7,927 nt of DNA from Planctomycetota bacterium (GCA_022567365.1 JADFHG010000154.1:1-7927); one strand, 5' to 3'. Positions 1 to 6,332 are shown, numbered from the stretch's first letter. A program made the numbers and translations. The notes: a model not told the origin generated them from the letters alone.

Positions 1-797
1 GGCGTGTACCAACCGGCATAGCGGTCGATGAGCCGCATCAGCGGGCTTGACGTTTTTTCGGCGTTGAGGATGAGTTCCTGAACCTTGCCGAGGGTCGTGT
101 CTTTGCCGGCCTTTGTCACGCGAATATCGAGGGCCCCGGTGAGGTTGGTCGTACCTCCGAAGACCTCGCTGTCCTGCGCCTTATCGACCGGGAGCGACTC
201 ACCGGTAATGTTGGCCTGGTTCACGGTCGATAGCCCGCTGATCACCACGCCGTCGGCGGGAATATGGTCTCCGGGGCGCACACGGATCGTCTCGCCGGTA
301 CGCAGGTCCTTGGCCTGCACGATCTCTTCACTGCCGTCCTCGAGGATGCGGTGGGCCTTGTCCGGGGTAAGACGCAGCAGCGACTCGATCGCCGCGCGCG
401 CACCCAGCGCGGTCCGCGTCTCGATGAGCTGCGAAAGGATCATGAAAAAAGCGATGATCCCCGCCTCCTGGTATTCCCCCAGCGCGATGGCGGCCATGAC
501 GGCGAGTGCGACCAGTTCATCCATGTGGGCGTGGGCGTGCAGGAGGCACTTTAGGGCATGCCAAACGAGCGGCGCCCCGAGCAGGACCGCACCGGCGAAT
601 GCGAGGATGTCGGAGTACCAGTTTCCACCCTGGCTTGCGGCCGTGCTGTAGTCTTTCTGAAAGAGCGTCTCGACGACGATGGGAAACGCGACCACATACG
701 AAGCCACCACCAACAGCCCGCCGAACAGCGTGGCGATGAGCAAGCCACTTGCCTTGGCGGTTTCAGCCTCGATTTCCTTCATGTGCGAATGGGCCAT
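1..797 (-). CDS. Heavy-metal-transporting P1B-type ATPase, N-terminal part (cut by window edge)
   Basis: Reads leftward from ATG at 797 for 265 codons and is still open at base 1. Seen in the sequence: a short His-containing start (MAHSHMKE), hydrophobic segments at about residues 17-43, 62-80, 93-107 and 109-126 (TM1-4), then a cytoplasmic actuator domain with RPGDHIPADG at 174-183 and the dephosphorylation loop TGES at 198-201. These are hallmarks of P-type ATPases, and the HMDELVALA segment before TM3 is typical of the metal-transporting P1B group (ZntA/CadA/CopA type). Such pumps expel or take up metal cations across the inner membrane at the cost of ATP. The metal-selecting TM6 motif (CPC or similar), the phosphorylated DKTGT and the ATP-binding domain lie outside the window, so the substrate cannot be named. 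No CxxC metal-binding HMA domain precedes TM1. AGGA sits 8 nt before the ATG on the minus strand, which supports this start. It is transcribed divergently from the fab cluster. Confidence 0.88.
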   Translation of the reverse strand, partial: MAHSHMKEIEAETAKASGLLIATLFGGLLVVASYVVAFPIVVETLFQKDYSTAASQGGNWYSDILAFAGAVLLGAPLVWHALKCLLHAHAHMDELVALAVMAAIALGEYQEAGIIAFFMILSQLIETRTALGARAAIESLLRLTPDKAHRILEDGSEEIVQAKDLRTGETIRVRPGDHIPADGVVISGLSTVNQANITGESLPVDKAQDSEVFGGTTNLTGALDIRVTKAGKDTTLGKVQELILNAEKTSSPLMRLIDRYAGWYT

Positions 798-858
798 GCG
801 TGGTTTTCCTGATGAAGCGTTGCGTTTGCCTTCGGATAATCCAATCCCGGGCCAGCCA

Positions 859-883
859 TGGGCCAACCGGCTTGCCGGACCCA
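859..883. promoter_or_regulatory. Inverted repeat in the ATPase leader (possible operator)
   Basis: An imperfect dyad, TGGG...CCGGC-TT-GCCGG...CCCA, lies 60-90 bases upstream of the ATPase start codon. The inner arms CCGGC/GCCGG are perfect. It sits between the candidate ATPase promoter and the start codon, where a repressor or an RNA hairpin could act. Metal ATPases are often controlled by MerR- or ArsR-type regulators, but this dyad does not match a specific consensus that I recognise and no regulator gene is nearby. Confidence 0.3.
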
Positions 884-921
884 CTTGCGGGGCCGGTATC
901 AGCGATCGGGCGGCCAGCATT

Positions 922-950
922 GATTTAGCGACTCGGGGCCGAACCGTCAA
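922..950 (-). promoter_or_regulatory. Candidate promoter for the P-type ATPase
   Basis: On the minus strand TTGACG (945-950) and TAAATC (922-927) are separated by 17 bases. The -35 matches consensus at five of six positions, but the -10 matches at only about three. It points toward the ATPase start with a leader of roughly 115 bases. This is a moderate to weak call based only on motif match and spacing. Confidence 0.3.
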
Positions 951-1055
951 CGAATAGGCCGCCGTAGCGGTTCTTACGTCCGGCCGAGCTGGGAAGTTCA
1001 CAGATACCGCGCCGGCCAAGACCCGTGGCACACTGGTACAGCCGGTTTGCAGGCG

Positions 1056-1102
1056 GCCCTCGGGTGTGCGGGCAAGACCTGCGGCACCCGCCCTCGGGTG
1101 TG
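1056..1102. repeat. Pair of 13-bp direct repeats in the divergent intergenic region
   Basis: GCCCTCGGGTGTG occurs at 1056-1068 and again at 1090-1102, 34 bases apart start to start (about three helical turns). CGGGTG of the first copy (1061-1066) can also pair with CACCCG (1085-1090) to form a small stem. The rest of 958-1220 contains no gene or RNA that I can recognise. The repeats could be paired protein-binding sites upstream of the fab promoter, or chance in GC-rich DNA. Confidence 0.35.
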
Positions 1103-1223
1103 TGTGGCCCCCAGCCGAATGCTGATGGTCTGCATGCAAGAACCGCGCGCTGGCGCTTGGGGCTCTGAGAAATCCCCGCCGATTGTGTCACGTACCCGCT
1201 GGAAACCTCCACAGCGGGACCGT

Positions 1224-1252
1224 TTGACATTCAACAGCTTCCGGCATATTCT
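1224..1252 (+). promoter_or_regulatory. Sigma-70-type promoter of the rpmF-fab cluster
   Basis: A perfect -35 TTGACA (1224-1229) is followed by a 17-base spacer and -10 TATTCT (1247-1252; four of six consensus positions, including TAT and the last T). Transcription would start near 1259, giving a leader of about 93 bases before rpmF. It is the best promoter-like match in the 554-base divergent gap and is correctly oriented. A small stem GCGTG-TGC-CACGC (1273-1285) lies in the leader. Confidence 0.6.
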
Positions 1253-1351
1253 GCTCCTTCTCGCTCGTCGAGGCGTGTGCCACGCGTAACGGGCCGCCGA
1301 GATGTCGCATATGCAGTCTCCCTGGCCATATTGAAATTTCAGAGAGTCGCC

Positions 1352-1537
1352 ATGGTCCCAAAGCAGAAAGTCTCCAAATGCCGCACGCGGACGCGCCGGG
1401 CGCACCACGCGCTGAAAGCCGTGACGCTGACCGTTTGCCCGCAGTGCGGCAAGGCGAAGCTCCCGCATTGCAGTTGTCGCATTTGCGGTTATGCCAGCGC
1501 CAAGGTCTCACTCCCGGTCGGCGACACCGAAGGGTGA
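1352..1537 (+). CDS. rpmF: 50S ribosomal protein bL32
   Basis: The product is 61 residues, a normal length for bL32, a small protein of the large ribosomal subunit near the peptidyl-transferase region. It begins MVPKQKVSKCRTRTRRAHHAL, which matches the family pattern of a VPK(R/K) start followed by a basic stretch with R-R-(A/S)-H. The second half is a zinc ribbon with C29-x2-C32 and C42-x2-C45, with the CxxCG(Y/H) ending of the family. The frame is open upstream to 1277, but ATG 1352 gives the family start and has AGAGAG at 1341-1346, 5 bases before it. It is the first gene of the cluster; rpmF immediately upstream of plsX-fabH is a very widespread arrangement. Its TGA overlaps the next ATG (TGATG), implying translational coupling to the plsX remnant. 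Confidence 0.9.
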   Translation: MVPKQKVSKCRTRTRRAHHALKAVTLTVCPQCGKAKLPHCSCRICGYASAKVSLPVGDTEG

Positions 1538-1740
1538 TGGCGGCTCGCGTCGCGGTTGACGCGCTAGGAATCCCGCTGGGGGTCATTGACGGCGTCCGCA
1601 ATGTCTGGCGGCGTCGAAGCAACGAGATTGCGATCCGCAATGCCGTCCACGTGGCGCCGTTGTTCGCGGCGAACGAGTTCAACAAGAACAATGCGGTCCG
1701 TCATCAGGGCGGCGGGTGCCGGGGATCGGACAGCGAATGA
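1537..1740 (+). pseudogene. plsX: Internally deleted plsX (phosphate acyltransferase) relic, 67 codons
   Basis: The ORF starts at the ATG overlapping the rpmF stop and ends at a TGA that overlaps the fabH ATG (ATGA). Residues 1-11 (MAARVAVDALG) resemble the beginning of PlsX (M-R-I-A-V-D-A-M-G-G-D). From residue 11 on, GIPLGVIDGV followed by RSNEIAIRNAVHVAPLFA resembles the far C-terminus of PlsX (GGAPLLGVxGV...HGxSxxxAIxNAIxxA). Full PlsX is about 330-345 residues, so some 270 central codons are missing while the frame stays open. The conserved C-terminal HG segment is also altered, reading RNVWRRRS. PlsX converts acyl-ACP to acyl-phosphate for PlsY in phospholipid synthesis; this remnant cannot form that enzyme. 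The position, exactly where plsX normally sits, supports the identification. Alternatives are an assembly collapse over an intact gene, or a retained small coupling peptide. The homology is recognised by eye, not by alignment. Confidence 0.68.
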
Positions 1741-2729
1741 AAGGTCGGTTGCCAATTGTGCTTCGAGGCACGGGGGCTTATACCCCCAAGGAGATCCTCA
1801 CGAACCAGCACTTTGTCGACTACCTGGATACCACTGATGAATGGATCACCACCCGCACGGGCATACGCGAACGACGTAAAGCGGCCCCGGACGAATCCAC
1901 CTCCACCCTAGGCGCCGAAGCCGCCCGCCGTGCCCTCGACGACGCCGGCCTGACGATCGATGACATCGATATCATCGTCTGTGCGACCGCGACCGGAGAT
2001 CATATGTTTCCGGCGACCGCATGCTTCATCCAGCATCAGCTCGGGGGCAAGAACATCCCCGCGTTTGACGTCGGTGGGGCGTGTGCCGGGTTTATCTACG
2101 CGACCATCACCGCGTCCGGTCTGATGCTCACCGGCGCCTACAAGAGGGCACTCGTCATTGGCGCCGAAACACTGACGCGTTTCGCCAACGCTCAGGACCG
2201 TAGTACGTGTATTCTTTTCGGTGACGCCGGCGGGGCCGCGATATTCGAGCGGTCGGACGAGCCGGACCGTGGCATCATATACTTCGAGCTGGGTGTCGAG
2301 GGCAGCCGCGCGAACGACATCATCCTCCCGGCCGGCGGCTCGAAAATGCCGGCGTCCCAAACCACCGTGGCCGAGAATTTGCACACCCTTCATATGAAGG
2401 GACGCGAAGTGTACAAGTTCGCGGTCGTCAAGATGGTCGAGCTGATCGAGCGCGCCTTGGACGAAACCGGGCTCACCTGCGCGGACCTCAAGATGCTCAT
2501 TCCGCATCAGTCGAACCTGCGCATCATCGAGTCGGTCCGCGAACGGATGGGCTTGCCGATCGAAAAGGTCGCCATCAACATCGATCGCTTCGGCAACACG
2601 TCCGCGCCTTCGGTCGTCCTTTCCCTCGACGAACACCGCCGTAGCGGCGTATTGGTCGAAGGCGACACGATATTGTTGATCGCGATTGGCGCGGGGCTCG
2701 CGTGGGGTACGATGGTGATGCGGTTGTGA
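1737..2729 (+). CDS. fabH: Beta-ketoacyl-ACP synthase III (FabH)
   Basis: The product is 330 residues, a normal FabH length. It starts type II fatty-acid synthesis by condensing an acyl-CoA (usually acetyl-CoA) with malonyl-ACP in the cytosol. The catalytic triad is visible: Cys116 in DVGGACAGFIYA, His257 in IPHQSN and Asn287 in FGNTSAPS. The TTDEWI..RTGI(R)ER block (32-46) and the C-terminal GAGLAWG (318-324) are also family signatures. ATG 1737 was chosen because it overlaps the upstream TGA as ATGA, has GGA at 1728-1730, and gives the usual beginning (basic residue, then hydrophobic strand and GTGAYTP). GTG 1716 in the same frame would add seven residues. A 146-base gap separates it from fabD. 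Chain-length preference of the primer cannot be read from these motifs. Confidence 0.95.
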   Translation: MKGRLPIVLRGTGAYTPKEILTNQHFVDYLDTTDEWITTRTGIRERRKAAPDESTSTLGAEAARRALDDAGLTIDDIDIIVCATATGDHMFPATACFIQHQLGGKNIPAFDVGGACAGFIYATITASGLMLTGAYKRALVIGAETLTRFANAQDRSTCILFGDAGGAAIFERSDEPDRGIIYFELGVEGSRANDIILPAGGSKMPASQTTVAENLHTLHMKGREVYKFAVVKMVELIERALDETGLTCADLKMLIPHQSNLRIIESVRERMGLPIEKVAINIDRFGNTSAPSVVLSLDEHRRSGVLVEGDTILLIAIGAGLAWGTMVMRL

Positions 2730-2799
2730 GATGACGGTTCACGAGAATGCGGGCGCACGCCGACGGGCATACCGCGCCAAGCGATAAGTAAGTTAACGC

Positions 2800-2819
2800 T
2801 CGAATCCGAGTCGATTCGA
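2800..2819 (+). other. Small hairpin in the fabH-fabD spacer
   Basis: TCGAATC (2800-2806) and GATTCGA (2813-2819) form a perfect 7-bp stem around the six-base loop CGAGTC. No T-run follows, so it is not an ordinary intrinsic terminator. It lies 56 bases before fabD and could be an mRNA processing or stability element, or chance. The rest of the 146-base spacer shows no convincing gene or promoter. Confidence 0.3.
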
Positions 2820-2875
2820 ACGATTGGGCGTCCGCCTCGCCGTCGCGTTGACACGCCCGAACAGGAGTTGCCTGA

Positions 2876-3820
2876 ATGGAAGAATGGGCGGTTGTTTTCC
2901 CCGGACAGGGATCGCAATCGGTCGGCATGGCACGTGATGTCGCCGAGATCAGCGCCGGTGCGCGCGACGTTTTCAGTCGCGCGAACGACGTTCTCGGAAT
3001 CGACATCACCCGCTTGTGCTTCGAGGGGCCGGCCGAGGAGTTGGGGCGGACGGATATCCAGCAACCGGCGATCTTCGTGGCGAGCGTCGCCATCTGGGAG
3101 GCATTCCTCGAAGCCGGCGGTTCACGTGACCGGTTCGTCCGAACGGGTGGCTTGAGTCTCGGCGAATACACCGCGTTGTACGTCGCGGGCAGCATGGAGT
3201 TCGAAGACGCGCTCCGTCTCGTCCGTCGGCGCGGTGAACTGATGCAGGAGGCGGCCCTCGCCGTGCCGAGCGGCATGGTCTCGCTGATTGGAGCGAGCGA
3301 GGAATCGGCTGCGGCGGTTTGTGACGACGCACGCGGGACGGACGTACTCGTCGCGGCCAATTTCAATTGTCCCGGGCAGATCGTCCTGTCGGGTACCAAG
3401 GCGGCATGCGAACGGGCGGTTGAATCCGCCGAGAACCACGCTGTTCGCGCGGTCCCGCTGGCCGTCGCGGGCGCTTTTCACTCGCCGCTGATGCAGCCGG
3501 CCGCCGACCGCCTCGCCGAGGTGCTCGAGGCAACACCGATGAACCGGGCCGCCATTTCGGTGATCGCAAACGCTGACGCCGAGTATCACGGTGACCCCGA
3601 CCGGATTCGCGACGCGCTCCGTCGCCAGTTGACCGAGCCGGTCCTCTGGGAGCGTTGCGTCAGACGCATGATCGACGATGGCACGGGGACTTTCGTCGAG
3701 GTCGGTCCCGGGCGGGTGTTGACGGCATTGCTCAGGAAGATCGATCGCGACAAGAACGGCATTTCCGTCAATTCACAGGCGACGCTGACCTCTATCACGG
3801 CTGATACCACCGCGCGTTGA
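2876..3820 (+). CDS. fabD: Malonyl-CoA:ACP transacylase (FabD)
   Basis: The product is 314 residues, the usual size for FabD. It moves malonyl from CoA to the phosphopantetheine arm of ACP, providing the extender unit for FabH and FabF. Visible motifs: GQGSQ at 10-14, nucleophile Ser94 in GLSLGEYTA, Arg119 of the RRRGELMQ block that binds the malonyl carboxylate, His202 in AGAFHSPLM and Gln251 in RRQLTEPVLW. All catalytic positions are present. The residue before the nucleophile is Leu, where the commonest form is His (GHSLGE). The start ATG 2876 has AGGAG at 2863-2867 with an 8-base gap, among the clearest ribosome-binding sites here. Only 20 bases separate its stop from fabG, so the two are co-transcribed and probably coupled. 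Confidence 0.95.
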   Translation: MEEWAVVFPGQGSQSVGMARDVAEISAGARDVFSRANDVLGIDITRLCFEGPAEELGRTDIQQPAIFVASVAIWEAFLEAGGSRDRFVRTGGLSLGEYTALYVAGSMEFEDALRLVRRRGELMQEAALAVPSGMVSLIGASEESAAAVCDDARGTDVLVAANFNCPGQIVLSGTKAACERAVESAENHAVRAVPLAVAGAFHSPLMQPAADRLAEVLEATPMNRAAISVIANADAEYHGDPDRIRDALRRQLTEPVLWERCVRRMIDDGTGTFVEVGPGRVLTALLRKIDRDKNGISVNSQATLTSITADTTAR

Positions 3821-3840
3821 TACTCATGGGAGCACCCGAA

Positions 3841-4581
3841 ATGAAGGATAGGATCGCACTCGTGACTGGCGCCAGCAAGGGCATCGGCCGGGCCATTTGC
3901 ACCCGTTTGGCCAAGGGTGGGGCGACCGTCGTTGCGTGCGCGCGAAATGGGGCTGCCCTCGACGCGTTGGCGGCGGAGGTGAAGGAGCGGGAACTACCGG
4001 GACGCATTGACCCGCGAACGTTGGACGTATGCGATAAGTCAGCGATTGAAGCGTTGGTGGAAGCGGTCGTCGAGGCGCACGAGCGAATCGACATTTTGGT
4101 CAACAACGCCGGAATCACGCGCGACGGGTTGCTGATGACGATGGAGGACGACCAGTTTGACGACGTCCTCACGACCAATCTGCGTGCCGCTTTCTGGTTG
4201 ACCAGAGCGGTGAGTCGGATCATGGTGCGCCAGCGATACGGACGGATCATCAATATTTCCAGCGTGTCCGGTGTCATGGGGAATCCGGGGCAGGTAAACT
4301 ATGCGGCCAGCAAGGCGGGGCTGATTGGCATGACCAAGAGCATCGCCAAAGAGCTGGGGAAGAGGAAGATCACGTGCAACGTCGTGGCCCCCGGCTTTAT
4401 CCAGACGGACATGACCGCCGGCCTCCCGGACAAATTGAAGGAGTCAGCGAAACTGGCAATCCCGATGGGTCGCTTCGGTGAAGTGGACGAAGTTGCCGAG
4501 TCGGTGGCGTTCTTTGCCGGTGAAGGAGCGTCGTATATAACAGGGCAAGTGCTGATCGTGGACGGCGGGCTGCGGATGTAG
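3841..4581 (+). CDS. fabG: 3-oxoacyl-ACP reductase (FabG)
   Basis: The product is 246 residues, typical of FabG, an NADPH-dependent short-chain dehydrogenase/reductase that makes the first reduction of each elongation cycle. Seen: nucleotide-binding TGASKGIG (9-16), NNAG (88-91), Asn113, catalytic Ser141 in INISSVSG, and Tyr154/Lys158 in NYAASKAG. The C-terminal block NVVAPGFIQTDMT and the ending TGQVLIVDGGL are characteristic of FabG rather than of other SDRs. ATG 3841 was chosen over the in-frame TTG 3817 and ATG 3826 because it begins with the family's short basic leader and has GGGAG at 3828-3832, 8 bases upstream. Tight spacing to fabD and the following acpP-fabF place it in fatty-acid synthesis. 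Confidence 0.95.
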   Translation: MKDRIALVTGASKGIGRAICTRLAKGGATVVACARNGAALDALAAEVKERELPGRIDPRTLDVCDKSAIEALVEAVVEAHERIDILVNNAGITRDGLLMTMEDDQFDDVLTTNLRAAFWLTRAVSRIMVRQRYGRIINISSVSGVMGNPGQVNYAASKAGLIGMTKSIAKELGKRKITCNVVAPGFIQTDMTAGLPDKLKESAKLAIPMGRFGEVDEVAESVAFFAGEGASYITGQVLIVDGGLRM

Positions 4582-4600
4582 CTGTCGGCGGAAGGCAACG

Positions 4601-4615
4601 CGACCCGCCGGGTCG
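4601..4615 (+). other. GC-rich hairpin after fabG
   Basis: CGACCC-GCC-GGGTCG forms a perfect 6-bp stem with a 3-base loop, 20 bases after the fabG stop and upstream of the acpP promoter. No T-run follows. It might slow or partly end readthrough transcription, leaving acpP more dependent on its own promoter, but this is a guess from structure alone. Confidence 0.3.
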
Positions 4616-4660
4616 ATGTTGGCGGCGATTTCCGCGTGGTGACACAATCGCATTGAGTGG

Positions 4661-4689
4661 TTGCGGGCTCGCGCCGGCCCGGCTAGTAT
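4661..4689 (+). promoter_or_regulatory. Internal promoter for acpP-fabF
   Basis: TTGCGG (4661-4666), a 17-base spacer, then TAGTAT (4684-4689). The -10 keeps the important TA...AT positions and the spacing is ideal. It lies in a 229-base spacer, much longer than the 20-26 base gaps on either side of the fabG-acpP-fabF group, and would give a leader of about 115 bases. A separate promoter fits the high demand for acyl carrier protein relative to the enzymes. Confidence 0.5.
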
Positions 4690-4797
4690 CCCAGGCGTGC
4701 GGGATTTCGGCTGCCATAACGTTCGGCATGCCGCGACCCGGGGTTGGGAACTATCCGGTTTCATTCCCGGCGTAGTTTGGGTGGCAGGTGGGAATCT

Positions 4798-4803
4798 GGA
4801 GGA
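4798..4803 (+). promoter_or_regulatory. Strong ribosome-binding site of acpP
   Basis: GGAGGA is the strongest Shine-Dalgarno match in the window. It decides the start of acpP, which has no ATG at its N-terminus: two tandem in-frame GTG codons follow at 4808 and 4811. The second has the better gap, 8 bases after GGAGG (against 5 for the first). Confidence 0.65.
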
Positions 4804-4810
4804 ACAGGTG

Positions 4811-5056
4811 GTGGCGAACGCCCAAGAGATCCAAGAGAAAATCGTGCAGATCGTCAGCGAGCAGATGAGCGTCGAAAAAGGCGAAGTGAGCATGAGTACC
4901 TCGTTCGTAAACGACCTCAATGCTGATTCGCTCGATATCGTTGAACTCGTCATGGAAATTGAGGACGAATTCGATATTACTATTCCCGACGAGGAGGCGG
5001 AGAAGCTCAAGACCGTCGGGGACAGCGTCGAATTCGTCAAGCAACTGAAGTCCTAG
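4811..5056 (+). CDS. acpP: Acyl carrier protein (AcpP)
   Basis: With GTG 4811 as start the product is 81 residues, the normal ACP size. It is a small acidic four-helix protein that carries growing acyl chains on a 4'-phosphopantetheine arm. The attachment site is Ser40 in DLNADSLDIVELVM, nearly the classic family motif, followed by the acidic recognition helix (MEIEDEFDITIPDEE) that docks to FabD, FabH, FabG and FabF. The frame is open upstream to 4661, but nothing there resembles ACP, and GGAGGA at 4798-4803 fixes the start at GTG 4811 or the adjacent GTG 4808. It lies 26 bases before fabF, and acpP-fabF is a common pair. A candidate promoter just upstream may allow expression above the rest of the cluster. 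The arm must be added by a holo-ACP synthase encoded elsewhere. Confidence 0.95.
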   Translation: MANAQEIQEKIVQIVSEQMSVEKGEVSMSTSFVNDLNADSLDIVELVMEIEDEFDITIPDEEAEKLKTVGDSVEFVKQLKS

Positions 5057-5082
5057 GCCCTTACTGATCGGCAGGCGCAAAC

Positions 5083-6327
5083 ATGGATCGTCGACGCGTA
5101 GTCGTGACGGGTGAGGGAGCCGTAACGCCGCTTGGTGTCTCGGTGGACCGGTTGTGGGACGGTCTGATCGACGGGCGAAGTGGCATCGGTGAGGTCACCC
5201 TGTTTGATGCCTCGGAGTACGCCGTGCGCATCGGCGGCGAGTGCACTGATTTTGTGCCTGCCGACCATATCGACCGCAAGATCATCAAACGCCAGGATCG
5301 TTTCGCGCAGCTCGCGGTTGTCGCCTGCGATGAGGCGCTGGCAGCGTCCGGTATGGACTTGGCCAAGATCGACGCGAAACGAATGGGGGTCGTGTTCGGG
5401 TCCGGCATCGGCGGGATCAACGAGCTCGAGGAGCAGTTCTCCCGTCTGCTGCAAAAAGGCCCGAGCAAGGTGTCCGTCTTTACGATCCCCAAGCTCATGG
5501 TCAACGCCGCCAGCGGCAACATCTCGATCCGCTACGGCGCGAAGGGAATCAGTACGGCGGTCAGCACCGCGTGCGCCTCGGCGACCAACGCAATGGGCGA
5601 AGCGCTCAGGCTCATCCGTCACGGCGACGCCGACGTCATGTTTACGGGAGGTTCCGAGGCCGCCATGACGCGCTTGACCCTCGCCGCGTTCGCGTCGATG
5701 AAAGCGCTGAGTACCCGAACCGGCGACCCCCATCTGGCCAGTCGGCCCTTCGATCGTGACCGTAGCGGATTCGTGCTCGGCGAGGGTGCCGGCGCACTGA
5801 TTTTCGAGGCGCTCGAGCATGCCGAACGCCGGGGCGCACCGATCCTCGCAGAAATCGTTGGTTTCGGCACTACCTGCGACGCCCTACACATCACTCAGCC
5901 GTGCGAGAACGGCACGGGAGCCGCGGAGTCCATGCGACTCGCCCTCGCCGACGCGAAGATCGCCGCCTCCGACGTGGACTACATCAATGCCCACGGCACG
6001 GGAACCCCTCTCGGCGACTTGGCGGAAATCGTCGCGATCCGTTCCGTGTTCGGCCCCGCCGCAGACAAGGTCGTCGTCAGCAGTACCAAGAGCAGCATCG
6101 GGCACCTCCTCGGCGCGAGCGGTGCCGTCGAGATTATCGCCTGCATCAGGGCGATCCAAAACGGCGTCATCCCACCGACCATCAACCTCGACAACCCGGG
6201 CGAGGGCTGTGATCTCGATTTCTGCCCCAACACCGCGCGAGACATGAAGGTCCGCGTGACCATGAGCAACTCCTTCGGCTTCGGCGGTCACAACGCCTGC
6301 ATCATTGCCCGCCGATTCGAGCGGTAA
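5083..6327 (+). CDS. fabF: Beta-ketoacyl-ACP synthase II (FabF)
   Basis: The product is 414 residues, the usual KAS II length. It extends acyl-ACP with malonyl-ACP by decarboxylative Claisen condensation. The Cys-His-His triad is present: Cys164 in STACASATNA, His304 in INAHGTGTPL and His341 in SSIGHLLGASGA, with the accompanying Lys336 in STKSSIGH. The C-terminal SFGFGGHN (397-404) contains the gating Phe400. The beginning VVVTGEGAVTPLG is also typical. A His-His rather than His-Asn triad separates it from FabH. The ribosome-binding site is weak (AGG at 5073-5075), so translation probably relies on coupling to acpP 26 bases upstream. As the last gene before the hairpins at 6333-6499, it appears to close the cluster. 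No frameshift or missing key residue is seen. Confidence 0.95.
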   Translation: MDRRRVVVTGEGAVTPLGVSVDRLWDGLIDGRSGIGEVTLFDASEYAVRIGGECTDFVPADHIDRKIIKRQDRFAQLAVVACDEALAASGMDLAKIDAKRMGVVFGSGIGGINELEEQFSRLLQKGPSKVSVFTIPKLMVNAASGNISIRYGAKGISTAVSTACASATNAMGEALRLIRHGDADVMFTGGSEAAMTRLTLAAFASMKALSTRTGDPHLASRPFDRDRSGFVLGEGAGALIFEALEHAERRGAPILAEIVGFGTTCDALHITQPCENGTGAAESMRLALADAKIAASDVDYINAHGTGTPLGDLAEIVAIRSVFGPAADKVVVSSTKSSIGHLLGASGAVEIIACIRAIQNGVIPPTINLDNPGEGCDLDFCPNTARDMKVRVTMSNSFGFGGHNACIIARRFER

Positions 6328-6332
6328 CAAGC

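Noticed and set aside
85..651. 188-codon plus-strand open frame at the left edge
   Set aside because: It is the mirror of the P-type ATPase frame, which has the TGES motif, TM segments and a ribosome-binding site.
925..1691. Several overlapping minus-strand open frames around rpmF and the plsX relic
   Set aside because: Low-complexity Arg/Ser/Pro-rich translations with no recognisable domain; those over 1352-1537 are antisense to clear rpmF.
1908..2636. Long minus-strand open frame (242 codons) opposite fabH
   Set aside because: It is antisense to a clear fabH with an intact triad and has no family-like motifs; a typical mirror frame of high-GC coding DNA.
2731..2787. 18-codon ORF (ATG 2731 to TAA) overlapping the space right after fabH
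   Set aside because: Very short and Arg/Ala-rich with no recognisable motif; consistent with chance translation of GC-rich spacer.
2848..2853. Perfect TTGACA just before fabD
   Set aside because: No -10-like hexamer lies 16-18 bases downstream, and that position would overlap the fabD start codon.
5053..5820. Long minus-strand open frame opposite fabF
   Set aside because: Antisense to a well-supported fabF, with composition expected of the opposite strand of a GC-rich gene.
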